Of a stretch of 64,000 bases of DNA, positions 32,039 to 40,807 are shown piece by piece. A program made the position numbers and the translations under genes. Source of the stretch: Paenibacillus sp. XY044 (GTDB taxonomy: Bacteria; Bacillota; Bacilli; Paenibacillales; Paenibacillaceae); contig NZ_NQMO01000008.1 of NCBI RefSeq assembly GCF_002257645.1, positions 1-64,000 of the forward strand, read 5' to 3'. The notes under the pieces are model-generated. The model was given only the letters and a program-made list of their open reading frames with translations, was not told the DNA's origin and did not search any database. How positions within the stretch are numbered: position 1 is the first letter of the stretch; each line of letters opens with the position of its first letter.

Positions 32039-33174
32039 CGGTAAAAGGCGGAACGCTTGCGATCGAGGAATCCTTGAAGCGGATCAAATTCGAACGGATC
32101 AAGCAGGGGAAGGTTTTGGACGTCGGCCGTATCGAAGGCGGGATGAGAGGGTTAATCGACCAGATCATGTCGGAGAGCAGCTTGTACGATGAAACGCTAG
32201 CGGCGCTGGCCATCAAGCAGGCGGAAGGAAGCCCGGAGGAAGCGGTGTTTCTGCTGAGGGCATACCGCTCCACGCTTCCCCGAAAGCACTATTCCAAAGC
32301 TGTGCACACCCGCGAAATGAGGGTGGAGCGGCGGATTTCCGCCAGCTTCAAGGATATCCCGGGCGGGCAAATTCTCGGCGCTTCGGTCGATTACAGCCAC
32401 CGGCTGCTGGACTTTGACCTGATGCGGGAAACGGATGAAGATGCCGAGCGGTGGCTGGATGCGTTTGCGGATGAGCTCGGAAGTTTGACCGAGGCGGGCC
32501 GACCGCCGGAACTGATGAAGGTCATGGACTATTTGATCGAGCAGGGACTCATGGCCTGCCCCGTGGACGACAACGCCGAACCGGATGACGTGACGCGCAG
32601 AAGCATCACGTTTCCGGCGAGCCGCAGCCAGAAGCTGCAGGTGCTGACCCGGGGTCAGACCGGGACGGTTACGTCGCTCGCTTACGCGGTCATCCGCGGA
32701 TACGGCGTATCGCATCCCACCGTCGGCGAGCTGCGGGTCGGACTTGTGCCCATCTGCATTGACGATCCGCTCGGAACCGGTGCAGATGATGAGGACAGCT
32801 ATTATATCGGCGAAATCAAGGTAACGGAAGCGGAAATGCTCATGTCCGCCGCGGTGGCGAAGGAGCAGGGCGGGAAGGAATTGTCCTTTGAGATCGGCTA
32901 CGGGCTTTGCTACGGGCAAAACGAGACCAAGGCGATTGCCATGGGCATCCTGGATCACAGCCTGGAGCAGGGGGACAGCCGCTTCCCGACCCAGGATCAG
33001 GAGTTTGTGCTGTACCATATCGATTCCGTGGAATCCACCGGTTTCATGTCCCACTTAAAGCTGCCGCATTACGTCACGTTCCAGTCCAAAATGAACGACG
33101 TGCGAAAAACGAAGATGGGAGCGGCGGCGTCCGGGGCGGACGAAACGGAGGAGGTGGAGGAAATATGCAAATAA
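32026..33174 (+). CDS. phnI: Carbon-phosphorus lyase complex subunit PhnI (purine nucleosidase/phosphonate transferase)
   Basis: A 382-residue subunit that, with PhnG, PhnH and PhnL, exchanges adenine of ATP for methylphosphonate. G-Y-V-A-V-K-G-G at the start and the H-P-T-V-G-E-L-R-V-G motif near residue 226 are characteristic. GGAGG precedes ATG 32026 within phnH; an upstream in-frame ATG at 31981 lacks a ribosome site. It overlaps phnJ by 10 bp. Confidence 0.96.
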   Translation: MGYVAVKGGTLAIEESLKRIKFERIKQGKVLDVGRIEGGMRGLIDQIMSESSLYDETLAALAIKQAEGSPEEAVFLLRAYRSTLPRKHYSKAVHTREMRVERRISASFKDIPGGQILGASVDYSHRLLDFDLMRETDEDAERWLDAFADELGSLTEAGRPPELMKVMDYLIEQGLMACPVDDNAEPDDVTRRSITFPASRSQKLQVLTRGQTGTVTSLAYAVIRGYGVSHPTVGELRVGLVPICIDDPLGTGADDEDSYYIGEIKVTEAEMLMSAAVAKEQGGKELSFEIGYGLCYGQNETKAIAMGILDHSLEQGDSRFPTQDQEFVLYHIDSVESTGFMSHLKLPHYVTFQSKMNDVRKTKMGAAASGADETEEVEEICK

Positions 33175-34028
33175 ACTACAATTTCGCGTTTTTCGACGAA
33201 GGCTCCAAAAGGGAAATCCGCAGAGCAACGCTGAAGGCGATCGCTGTTCCGGGGTATCAGGTCCCTTTTGCCTCCAGAGAAATGCCGATTGCAAGGGGAT
33301 GGGGAACCGGCGGGCTGCAGCTCACCCTGTCTTTGGTAGGTCAAAATGATATAGTCAAGGTTATTGACCAAGGCTCCGATGAGTCCGTCAATGCCGTCAG
33401 CATCAAGAAGCTTGTTCAGAACACGACGGATATTCGGACTACGGATGAGACGGCGCAAGCCACGCTGATTCAATCCAGGCACCGCGTTCCGGAGATCCCG
33501 CTCCGAGCGGGTCAAATTTTGGTGCTGCAGGTGCCCATGCCTGAGCCGCTGCGGATGTATGAACCGCGGGAAGCCGAGACGAAGAAGCTGCACGCCGAAA
33601 AAGAATACAGCGGGGCTTGGCTCATGCTGTTCGAGCAAATCATGAATTACGGCAGCATGACGACCGGCGCCGATCATCCGGTGATGGTTCATGACCGTTA
33701 TGTGATGGCACCGAGCCCGATTCCCAAATTCGACAATGCCAAGCTGAATGCATCCGAAGCGCTCATTCTGCTCGGGGCCGGACGGGAAAAAAAGATCTAC
33801 GCGGTGCCGCCTTACACCAAGGTCGTATCTCTTGATTTTGAGGACTACCCGTTTGAAACGGAGTCTTTTGAAGACCGGTCCTGCAGATTGTGCGGAGCTA
33901 CCGGCGTGTTCATGGATGAACTGTACGATGACGCCAGCGGCACAGCTTATTTTCAATGTAATGATACGAGCTACTGTTTGGAGCGGATGAATGAACAAAC
34001 CTGGCGGGAAGGTGTTGAAAGCCGATGA
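33165..34028 (+). CDS. phnJ: Carbon-phosphorus lyase radical SAM enzyme PhnJ
   Basis: A 287-residue enzyme that breaks the C-P bond of ribose-1-phosphonate-5-phosphate using SAM and a 4Fe-4S cluster, giving an alkane and a 1,2-cyclic phosphate. The unusual cluster motif is intact: C240-x2-C243-x21-C265-x5-C271, matching CX2CX21CX5C of the family. The conserved Gly in V-P-G-Y-Q-V-P-F (Gly30) corresponds to the radical glycine. GGAGGTGGAGG lies before ATG 33165. phnK overlaps by 4 bp. All catalytic residues I know are present. Confidence 0.97.
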   Translation: MQINYNFAFFDEGSKREIRRATLKAIAVPGYQVPFASREMPIARGWGTGGLQLTLSLVGQNDIVKVIDQGSDESVNAVSIKKLVQNTTDIRTTDETAQATLIQSRHRVPEIPLRAGQILVLQVPMPEPLRMYEPREAETKKLHAEKEYSGAWLMLFEQIMNYGSMTTGADHPVMVHDRYVMAPSPIPKFDNAKLNASEALILLGAGREKKIYAVPPYTKVVSLDFEDYPFETESFEDRSCRLCGATGVFMDELYDDASGTAYFQCNDTSYCLERMNEQTWREGVESR

Positions 34029-34870
34029 TCCAGACGGAACAACCGATGATTTCCGTAAAACATTTGAACAAGCAGTTCGGGCAGGGCTGTCCGCATTGCA
34101 TGAATCCGGACAGCCGGAAGCTTTACAAAAACTTTTGCACCGTCTGCCAAACCGTGTACTCCTGCCAAGACGTGTCGTTTGACCTGTATCCGGGAGAAAT
34201 TATCGGGGTGGTGGGAGAAAGCGGCAGCGGAAAATCCACCATGATGAGATGCCTGTATTTTGACCAGGAGGCAACGAGCGGCGAAGTCTATCTTCAGGCG
34301 TACAAAGACGGTACCCGAAATCTGTTTGCGGAGTCGACGCAGCAGAAGCGTTATATTCGGAATCACCTCATGGGAAAAGTGTACCAGAACCCGATGCTCG
34401 GTCTGCGGATGGATTTCACCTCCATCGGCAACATCGCGGAGAAAATGATCGCGGCGGGCAGCCGCCGCGTCTCCGAGATGGAAACGCGGGGCAAGGAGCT
34501 GCTGGAGAAGGTCCATATCCCGCTTCACCGGATCAAGGAAGCGCCCAAGCATTTTTCCGGGGGAATGCAGCAGCGGGTCCAGATTGCCAAAGCGTTGTCG
34601 AACCGGCCCCCGGTGCTGCTGCTCGATGAGGTGACCACCGGCCTCGACCTGTCCGTTCAGGCCAGCGTTCTGGATTTGATCAAGGCGCTGCAAAGGGAGC
34701 TTGGCATCAGCATCGTGCTCGTGTCCCATGACCTCGGCGTGGTCCGGATGCTCGCCGACCGGACGCTGGTTATGCTGGACGGGAGAGTCGTGGAGGAAGG
34801 CTTGACGGATCAAATTTTGGAGGACCCGCAAGAAGCTTATACCCAGCAGCTGGTCCATTCCCTGCTCTAG
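34025..34870 (+). CDS. phnK: C-P lyase ABC-type ATPase PhnK with a cysteine-rich insert
   Basis: A 281-residue ABC ATPase that binds the C-P lyase core and couples ATP hydrolysis to catalysis. Walker A (G-E-S-G-S-G-K-S) is near residue 65, the signature F-S-G-G-M-Q-Q-R-V-Q near 178, Walker B L-L-L-D-E near 199. Between the first strand and Walker A there is an insert relative to E. coli PhnK as I recall it, with C22-x2-C25-x12-C38-x2-C41 and a further C47, a zinc-ribbon-like arrangement. The insert may bind metal or contact PhnJ; no function is assigned. Confidence 0.94.
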   Translation: MIQTEQPMISVKHLNKQFGQGCPHCMNPDSRKLYKNFCTVCQTVYSCQDVSFDLYPGEIIGVVGESGSGKSTMMRCLYFDQEATSGEVYLQAYKDGTRNLFAESTQQKRYIRNHLMGKVYQNPMLGLRMDFTSIGNIAEKMIAAGSRRVSEMETRGKELLEKVHIPLHRIKEAPKHFSGGMQQRVQIAKALSNRPPVLLLDEVTTGLDLSVQASVLDLIKALQRELGISIVLVSHDLGVVRMLADRTLVMLDGRVVEEGLTDQILEDPQEAYTQQLVHSLL

Positions 34871-34895
34871 CTTATTTTCGAAGGAGGAAGCGCCT

Positions 34896-36143
34896 TTGTA
34901 TCTCATTACGAACGCAAGCATCATTACGGAAGAAGGGGTTCTGAGCGGATACGACCTGCTCATTCAGGGAGACCGCATCGGCAGAATTGCCCCGCATGGC
35001 GTCATTGCTGTTGATTCGCAAACGGAGGTCATGGATGCCGCAGGCGGGTATCTGTCCCCGGGGTTCATCGATATCCATTCCGATTACATCGAGCATATGG
35101 CTGCTCCTAGGCCGACATCTTTGATTGATTTTCGTCTGAGTCTCCGGGAAACCGAAAAGGAGCTGATCACGCACGGCATTACGACGATGTTTCATTCCTT
35201 GTCCATTTTCAGGGGATCGGAGTATAAATACCGCCCGATCCGCGAGCCGGAAAACGTACGCAAGCTGCTGGAGCTGATCGAGGAGTCGCATACGAGCCAG
35301 CACTTGGTACGCCACCGTTTCCACGCGAGGTTTGAAATCGATAACCTGCTGGAGGTGGACAATCTCAGAAACTACATTGCCGAAAAGAAGGTTCACCTCG
35401 TTTCGTTTATGGATCATACTCCCGGCCAAGGACAATACCGGGATCTGGAGATTTACAAGGCCACCGTGAAAGGCTATGACGATATGACCGATGAGGGTAT
35501 CGACGAGTTGATCCGGAAGCATCAGAGCAAGGAGAAAATGACGATCGAAAGCATCCGCGAAATTGCTGGTCTGGCGCGGGAAGCCGGAATTGCGGTCGCT
35601 TCGCACGATGACGACTCTCTCGACAAGTTGGAGCTCGTTCAGGGCTTCGGCGCGACGATCAGCGAATTTCCGATCACGCTGGAGATTGCCCGGCGGGCCA
35701 AACAGCAGGGCATGTACACCGTGGCCGGTGCGCCGAACGTCATTCTTGGCGGTTCGCACAGCGGGAACTTGTCCGCAGCCGAGGCGATTCAGGAGAAGAG
35801 CATCGACATTTTGTGCAGCGATTATTATCCGGCGGCACTGCTTCACGCGGTATTCCACCTGGTGGACCGCTGTGGGCAGGATTTGGCCGAAATGTTCCGC
35901 CTGGTGACGCTTCATCCCGCGCGGGCCGTCAATCTGGATCATGAAATCGGCTCGGTGCGCGAGGGAAAAAAAGCGGATCTCATCTTGATCGAGAAGATCG
36001 ACGGGGATTTCCCGGTGATTACGGCCGTATTTGTGGACGGAAAGCTCATTCAGAGAACCCATTACAGGGACCATGAAGGGGGTAGGGGGATTGAACAGTC
36101 TGCTCACGATCGAACACTTGTCCAAAACGTTCACTCTGTATAA
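34896..36143 (+). CDS. phnM: Ribose-1-phosphonate triphosphate diphosphatase PhnM
   Basis: A 415-residue amidohydrolase-fold enzyme that removes diphosphate from alpha-D-ribose-1-phosphonate-5-triphosphate. Seen: P-G-F-I-D-I-H-S-D-Y-I-E-H near residue 55 (metal-binding H-S-D variant typical of PhnM), V-S-F-M-D-H-T-P-G-Q-G-Q near 170, A-S-H-D-D-D near 232 and the C-S-D-Y-Y-P near 308. TTG start at 34896 lies 8 nt after AAGGAGG. Gene order K-M-L differs from the E. coli K-L-M. The 3' end overlaps phnL. Confidence 0.94.
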   Translation: MYLITNASIITEEGVLSGYDLLIQGDRIGRIAPHGVIAVDSQTEVMDAAGGYLSPGFIDIHSDYIEHMAAPRPTSLIDFRLSLRETEKELITHGITTMFHSLSIFRGSEYKYRPIREPENVRKLLELIEESHTSQHLVRHRFHARFEIDNLLEVDNLRNYIAEKKVHLVSFMDHTPGQGQYRDLEIYKATVKGYDDMTDEGIDELIRKHQSKEKMTIESIREIAGLAREAGIAVASHDDDSLDKLELVQGFGATISEFPITLEIARRAKQQGMYTVAGAPNVILGGSHSGNLSAAEAIQEKSIDILCSDYYPAALLHAVFHLVDRCGQDLAEMFRLVTLHPARAVNLDHEIGSVREGKKADLILIEKIDGDFPVITAVFVDGKLIQRTHYRDHEGGRGIEQSAHDRTLVQNVHSV

Positions 36144-36837
36144 CCTGGATCAGCAGATCGAGGCGGCGGTAGACGTTAGTTTGCATGTGAACGAAGGCGA
36201 ATTTATCGGTATTACAGGTAAAAGCGGTAGCGGGAAGTCGACCGTCCTCCGCTGTATTTACCGGACCTATCTCCCCCAGAAAGGGACCATCCGGTACCAA
36301 TCGGCAGCATATGGTGAAATCGATCTGGCCTCCGCGCCGGACCGGCAGATGATCGACCTGCGGAAGCGTGAGATTGGCTACGTATCGCAGTTTCTGAACG
36401 TCATGCCGCGGACGACGGCCCGGGAACTGGTCACGCAGGCCTTGCTGGAAATGGGCACGGATCCTCGTCAGGCGGCCAGGGAGACAGAGCGCATGCTGGA
36501 TCATTTTGAGCTGGATTCCAAGCTTCGGGACAGCTATCCCGCCACGTTCTCCGGAGGGGAAAAGCTGCGCCTCAACATCGCCAGAGCGATGGTGAAGCGT
36601 CCCAGACTGCTCCTTCTTGACGAGCCTACCGCGAGTCTGGACCATGCCTCCAAGGTCAAGGTGAAGACGCTGATCGAGCAGCTGATGCACGAAGGAACGA
36701 CGATGCTCGGAATCTTTCACGATTTGGAATTTATGGAGGGCTTGTGCAGCCGCCAATACCACATGCAGGACGGCCGGTTTCATGAGGGCGGCAGGCCGGA
36801 AGCCGCGGGTCGTTTCTTAAGAGATCAGAAAGTATAA
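36091..36837 (+). CDS. phnL: C-P lyase ABC-type ATPase PhnL
   Basis: A 248-residue ABC ATPase needed with PhnGHI for forming ribose phosphonate. Walker A G-K-S-G-S-G-K-S, signature F-S-G-G-E-K-L-R-L-N and Walker B L-L-L-L-D-E-P-T-A are present. TTG 36091 follows AGGGGG-rich sequence at good spacing; ATG 36073 is an alternative with a weaker site. Both starts lie within phnM. The last five codons and the TAA stop (36835-36837) lie in repeat copy R2, so the repeat has supplied the end of the protein. Confidence 0.93.
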   Translation: MNSLLTIEHLSKTFTLYNLDQQIEAAVDVSLHVNEGEFIGITGKSGSGKSTVLRCIYRTYLPQKGTIRYQSAAYGEIDLASAPDRQMIDLRKREIGYVSQFLNVMPRTTARELVTQALLEMGTDPRQAARETERMLDHFELDSKLRDSYPATFSGGEKLRLNIARAMVKRPRLLLLDEPTASLDHASKVKVKTLIEQLMHEGTTMLGIFHDLEFMEGLCSRQYHMQDGRFHEGGRPEAAGRFLRDQKV

Positions 36838-36930
36838 GTTTCGGAGCCTTGGCTTCCTGATCTCGCAAGAAAGACTTTCGCTAAACGCGGTCTGTCTACT
36901 TTGAAGGTACGGCGATAGACGTTTTTCTTA
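36827..36930 (+). repeat. Dispersed intergenic repeat, copy R2 (tandem with R3)
   Basis: A 104-bp unit from AGAAAGTATAA to GACGTTTTTCTTA. By my count it matches R3 at about 91 of 104 positions, the last 44 being identical. GTCTGTC and GATAGAC can pair, so the transcript can fold. Copy R1 is at 11417-11509 in the opposite orientation. Confidence 0.85.
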
Positions 36931-36937
36931 TAATATT

Positions 36938-37041
36938 AGAAAGTATAAACTCCAGAGCCATTGCTTCCTGATATTGCAAGAAAAACTTCCTTTAGACGCG
37001 GTCTGTCTACTTTGAAGGTACGGCGATAGACGTTTTTCTTA
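36938..37041 (+). repeat. Dispersed intergenic repeat, copy R3
   Basis: Second tandem copy, 7 bp after R2, same length and orientation, same termini. Together the two copies fill most of the 297-bp gap between phnL and phnD. Confidence 0.85.
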
Positions 37042-37134
37042 CACAAACCTGTTACCCCGTTAACTCTCTGCTGACCGTTCATCTTCATAATAAAATTGTA
37101 TCCCATTATCCAAGGAAAAAGGGGCGCTGAAACC

Positions 37135-38193
37135 ATGAAAAAATCGATTTCACTTCTCTTGATGCTGATCTTGGCCGTGACCGTTGCCGGATGTTCTTCA
37201 GGAGCGGCTTCATTGGGCCTGAACGTTGGCGGCTCGAAGAACAAGGACACCCTGACGATTGTGTGGTATCCGAACGAATCCGCAGCGGATTTGAAAGATG
37301 CACGTGATGAAGTAGGAAAGATTGTGGAGCAGGCTACAGGCAAAAAAGTGGAGCATAAGATGACGACCGATTACAATATCGCCATCGAGGCGATTGCAAG
37401 CGGAAGCGCGGATCTGGCCTATATGGGCCCTCAGGGTTACGTGGAAGCAAGAAACAAGACCGAGGACGTAAAGCCGCTGTTCACCAACAGCGGGGAATCG
37501 GGCACCTTGGATGATGCCGTATATTATTCCTGGCTGAACGTAAGAAAAGGCGACGAAGGCGAGTTTAAAAGCGGGAACGGATATACGATGGACCCACTTC
37601 CCGGGAAAAAATTCTCCTTTGTATCGAACAGCTCGACTTCGGGATTCAAGGTGCCTTCTGCCGGCATCATCAGCTATTTTGGAAAGATGGACAAGTACAA
37701 GGACTTGAAGGAAGACGATTTGATGCAGGGAGGCAAAGATAAATTTTTCAGCGATGTTTTGTTTGGCGGCTCCCACCAGGGCTCCGCGGTGAATCTCCTG
37801 ACGGGCAAGGCGGACGTTGCTGCTTTTTGCGATACTTGCGTATCCAATTACGTGGAACTGGCGGACGGAACGGCCAATAAACCCGGGGCAGTCTATAAAG
37901 TAAAGGATGGAGCTGCCGAACCATTCAATACGCTCTCCGGAAAAGAGTTTGTCGTCGTTTCGGTGACGCCGGTTCTCAACTCCCCGTTCGTGGCGAACAC
38001 GAAAACGGTGAGCGAGGACGATCAGAAGAAAATTACCGAGGCGTTTACTTCTGATGACGTGACGCATAATCCGAAAATTTTCCTGCCCAAGGATTCCAAA
38101 GACAGCGGGCTGTTCAAGCAAAAAAGCGGGAATGAACGGTTCCTGCCCGTGGACGACGCCTGGTTTGAGCCGATCCGTGAGCTGTCCAAGTAA
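37135..38193 (+). CDS. phnD: Phosphonate ABC transporter substrate-binding lipoprotein PhnD
   Basis: A 352-residue lipoprotein; the signal peptide ends V-A-G-C, so Cys20 is the lipidated residue. The phosphonate-binding pattern is seen: V-W-Y-P-N-E near residue 44, D-L-A-Y-M-G-P near 96, and S-N-S-S-T-S-G-F near 166, where serine/threonine amides hold the phosphonate. Start ATG 37135; an in-frame ATG at 37096 would bury the signal peptide behind extra residues. It lies after the two repeats and may have its own promoter, though none is clear. Confidence 0.93.
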   Translation: MKKSISLLLMLILAVTVAGCSSGAASLGLNVGGSKNKDTLTIVWYPNESAADLKDARDEVGKIVEQATGKKVEHKMTTDYNIAIEAIASGSADLAYMGPQGYVEARNKTEDVKPLFTNSGESGTLDDAVYYSWLNVRKGDEGEFKSGNGYTMDPLPGKKFSFVSNSSTSGFKVPSAGIISYFGKMDKYKDLKEDDLMQGGKDKFFSDVLFGGSHQGSAVNLLTGKADVAAFCDTCVSNYVELADGTANKPGAVYKVKDGAAEPFNTLSGKEFVVVSVTPVLNSPFVANTKTVSEDDQKKITEAFTSDDVTHNPKIFLPKDSKDSGLFKQKSGNERFLPVDDAWFEPIRELSK

Positions 38194-38241
38194 CCGGCCG
38201 CTGACCTGTTCGCTTCATACCAAACCGCCTGGAGGTGTACG

Positions 38242-39030
38242 ATGACTGCGTTACTGGAATTCAAGCATGTGTCCAAGCAGTACGGGTCTGAAACACGAGC
38301 TTTAACGGATGTAAGCTTTTCGGTGAGGGGCGGCGAGTTCGTATCCATCATCGGCCCCTCGGGGGCCGGGAAATCGACGCTGCTCCGGTGCATTAACCGA
38401 ATGATCGATGCCAGCAGCGGCGAAATATGCATCGAAGGCAAAAATGTGCTGGAATTTCGCAAAAAAGAGCTCAAGCGGCTGCGGACGAGTATCGGCATGA
38501 TTTTTCAGCACTACAATTTGGTTGACCGGCTGAGCGTGATGGAAAATGTGCTGCACGGCAGGCTTGGTTACAAATCCACGCTTGCCGGCATGCTCGGTTT
38601 ATACCGCGAAGAGGAGAAGCAGCAGGCGTACCAAATTCTTGGCATACTCGGCCTGGAAGAGCAGGTCTACAAGCGCTGCGACCAGCTCAGCGGAGGTCAG
38701 AAGCAGCGGGTCGGCATTGCAAGGGCGCTGATCCAGGGACCCAAAATGCTTCTCTGCGATGAGCCGATCGCTTCACTCGACCCGAATGCTTCCAAGGTGA
38801 TCATGGATCATTTGAGACATATTTCCACGAACCTGGGCATCACCGTCGTTGTCAATCTGCATCAGGTGGAGACGGCCCTGAAATATTCGGACCGGATCAT
38901 CGGGGTCAATCGAGGGAGGATCGTATACAACGGAACGCCGGGACATATGACATCCGAGGAACTTCAGCGTATTTACGGAAGCGAGAGGAGAGAGCAGCGT
39001 GCTGATCAAGGCGAGACGCAAGCAGGTTAA
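38242..39030 (+). CDS. phnC: Phosphonate ABC transporter ATPase PhnC
   Basis: A 262-residue ATPase with Walker A (G-P-S-G-A-G-K-S), Q-loop I-F-Q-H-Y-N-L-V, signature L-S-G-G-Q-K-Q-R and Walker B L-L-C-D-E-P near their usual places. Energises phosphonate import with PhnE. GGAGGTG precedes the ATG. Overlaps the first phnE by 32 bp. Confidence 0.96.
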   Translation: MTALLEFKHVSKQYGSETRALTDVSFSVRGGEFVSIIGPSGAGKSTLLRCINRMIDASSGEICIEGKNVLEFRKKELKRLRTSIGMIFQHYNLVDRLSVMENVLHGRLGYKSTLAGMLGLYREEEKQQAYQILGILGLEEQVYKRCDQLSGGQKQRVGIARALIQGPKMLLCDEPIASLDPNASKVIMDHLRHISTNLGITVVVNLHQVETALKYSDRIIGVNRGRIVYNGTPGHMTSEELQRIYGSERREQRADQGETQAG

Positions 39031-39808
39031 TTACTTCACGGCCAAACGAAGGCATGCATATCTGTTTTGGGGGCTGCTTCTGCTTGTGACCTACGGTGCG
39101 GCTGTGCTGACTCAGTATGACATCGTTCAGGGGCTCCTTTCGATCCCGGGTGCATTGATTTGGGGCGTCACCCACTTTTATCCCAATGCCGAATCCTGGA
39201 CCAAGTTTCCGGACGTTCTCCGCACACTTGTGGAAACGCTGCTAATGTCCATTGCCGCTTCAACCGTCGCGTCGGTGTTTGCGCTCGTATTCGCCATTTT
39301 GGGCTCTCAGACGATCGGCGTCCATGCCGGAATCAAACTGGCCAGCCGTTCGATCGCGACCATATTCCGGAATATCGATGTCACCGCGTGGTCGATGATC
39401 CTTCTGTTTTCCTTCGGGCAAAACGTGATGACCGGCTATTTCGCCTTGTTCTTCGGCTCATTCGGGTTTTTGACCCGCGCATTTCTGGAGTCCATCGATG
39501 AGACGGGAAGCCACTCTGCGGAAGCGCTGCGGGCGACCGGAGCCGGTTATGTGTCCGTCATTTGCCAATCCGTGATTCCAGCTGCGCTGCCCCAGCTCAT
39601 CAGCTGGATCCTGTTCATGATCGAAACGAACATCCGCAACGCGACGCTGATCGGAATCCTGACCGGCACCGGGGTAGGGTTTCTGTTCAATCTGTACTAT
39701 AAAAATCTCGATTACAACGCAGCCAGCCTCATCGTTCTTGTGATCGTAATCTCCATTTTGGCCATCGAATCCACCTCGAATTATATCCGAAAGGTGATGA
39801 TCGGATGA
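38999..39808 (+). CDS. phnE: Phosphonate ABC transporter permease PhnE (first copy)
   Basis: A 269-residue permease with about six membrane helices. The EAA-like loop is S-A-E-A-L-R-A-T-G-A-G-Y near residue 173. GTG start at 38999 behind GAGGAGAG, inside phnC. It forms a probable heterodimer with the next permease. Confidence 0.95.
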   Translation: MLIKARRKQVNYFTAKRRHAYLFWGLLLLVTYGAAVLTQYDIVQGLLSIPGALIWGVTHFYPNAESWTKFPDVLRTLVETLLMSIAASTVASVFALVFAILGSQTIGVHAGIKLASRSIATIFRNIDVTAWSMILLFSFGQNVMTGYFALFFGSFGFLTRAFLESIDETGSHSAEALRATGAGYVSVICQSVIPAALPQLISWILFMIETNIRNATLIGILTGTGVGFLFNLYYKNLDYNAASLIVLVIVISILAIESTSNYIRKVMIG

Positions 39809-40677
39809 GCACCGATGCCGTCGACAAGATGATTGCCGCTGAGCTCCATCTCCGGCCTGAACGAAGACTTTCGGGCATCCCGCTAAAGAAACCTTTTAAC
39901 AAGACCGCCTTAACGATCAGGCTGACCCTGCTCGGGTTATCCCTGCTGACCGTGCTCGCCTTTGTCAGTTTCGACTACAAAGGGATTCAGGTCTTTCAAG
40001 GCGTCTATGCTACGCTGTTGAACTTGAAGACGATGTTTCTGCAGCCCCGTTTGCACCATTTCACCTTCGCCGCGGCTTTGTTCGAAGTGTTGATCACGCT
40101 AGGACTTGCCTTTCTTGCGACCTTGTTCGGAGCGATCATTGCGCTGTTTCTCGGCCTGTTCTCAGCCCGCAACCTGTCCTCGCCGCTCGCGGCAGCTGTC
40201 ATCAAAGGCTTGGTCGCGTTCATCCGCGCGGTGCCTACGGTGATGTGGGTGCTGATTTTTGCCGTCGCCGCGGGTCTTGGCAGCGTCGCCGCCGTCATCG
40301 GCATGACCTTTCACTCCATCGGTTATTTGATCAAAGCCTACTCGGAAGCTTTTGAGGAAATGGACAAGGGCACGATCGAAGCGCTGAAGTCCAGCGGTGC
40401 GAACTGGTGGCAAATCGTGTTTCAAGCCGTCATCCCGTCCTCCTTATCCTATTTGATGTCCTGGACGCTGCTCCGGTTCGAAATCAACTTCTCCGTGGCT
40501 GTTGCAATGGGGGCGGCCGCGGGCGCAGGAGGGATCGGCTACGATATGTTTATGGCCAGCGGCTTTTATTTCGACCTGAAGGAAATCGGAGCGATCACCT
40601 ACTTTATTCTGGGTTTTGCCATTTTTCTGGAAATCGCCGCAAACCGCGCCAAGCGGAAGCTGAAGCCGGGAAAATAA
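39805..40677 (+). CDS. phnE: Phosphonate ABC transporter permease PhnE (second copy)
   Basis: A 290-residue permease related to the preceding one (loop G-T-I-E-A-L-K-S-S-G-A-N-W near residue 190) with an N-terminal cytosolic extension of about 45 residues. It overlaps the first permease by 4 bp. Last gene of the phosphonate system; a terminator follows. Confidence 0.95.
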   Translation: MSTDAVDKMIAAELHLRPERRLSGIPLKKPFNKTALTIRLTLLGLSLLTVLAFVSFDYKGIQVFQGVYATLLNLKTMFLQPRLHHFTFAAALFEVLITLGLAFLATLFGAIIALFLGLFSARNLSSPLAAAVIKGLVAFIRAVPTVMWVLIFAVAAGLGSVAAVIGMTFHSIGYLIKAYSEAFEEMDKGTIEALKSSGANWWQIVFQAVIPSSLSYLMSWTLLRFEINFSVAVAMGAAAGAGGIGYDMFMASGFYFDLKEIGAITYFILGFAIFLEIAANRAKRKLKPGK

Positions 40678-40730
40678 CAGGCAGCAGCAAGATATGTACC
40701 TCTACTTGGGATCCGGCCGCCCGCACAAAC

Positions 40731-40767
40731 AAAGAACCTTGGACAGGGGATGTCCAAGGTTCTTTTT
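40731..40767. terminator. Terminator of the phn operon
   Basis: AAGAACCTTGGACA-GGGGA-TGTCCAAGGTTCTT, a perfect 14-bp stem, followed by TTTG and preceded by A residues; may also end the small gene on the minus strand. Confidence 0.92.
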
Positions 40768-40807
40768 GTCCGAAGCGAAGGAGCTTGCGGACGGTCTTCC
40801 AAACGGA

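Noticed and set aside
34872..36134. A 420-codon minus-strand open frame
   Set aside because: Antisense to phnM; no recognisable domain.
36827..37041. Tandem repeats considered as a CRISPR array
   Set aside because: Units are 104 bp, adjacent with a 7-bp gap, and a third copy lies alone elsewhere; no repeat-spacer pattern and no cas genes.
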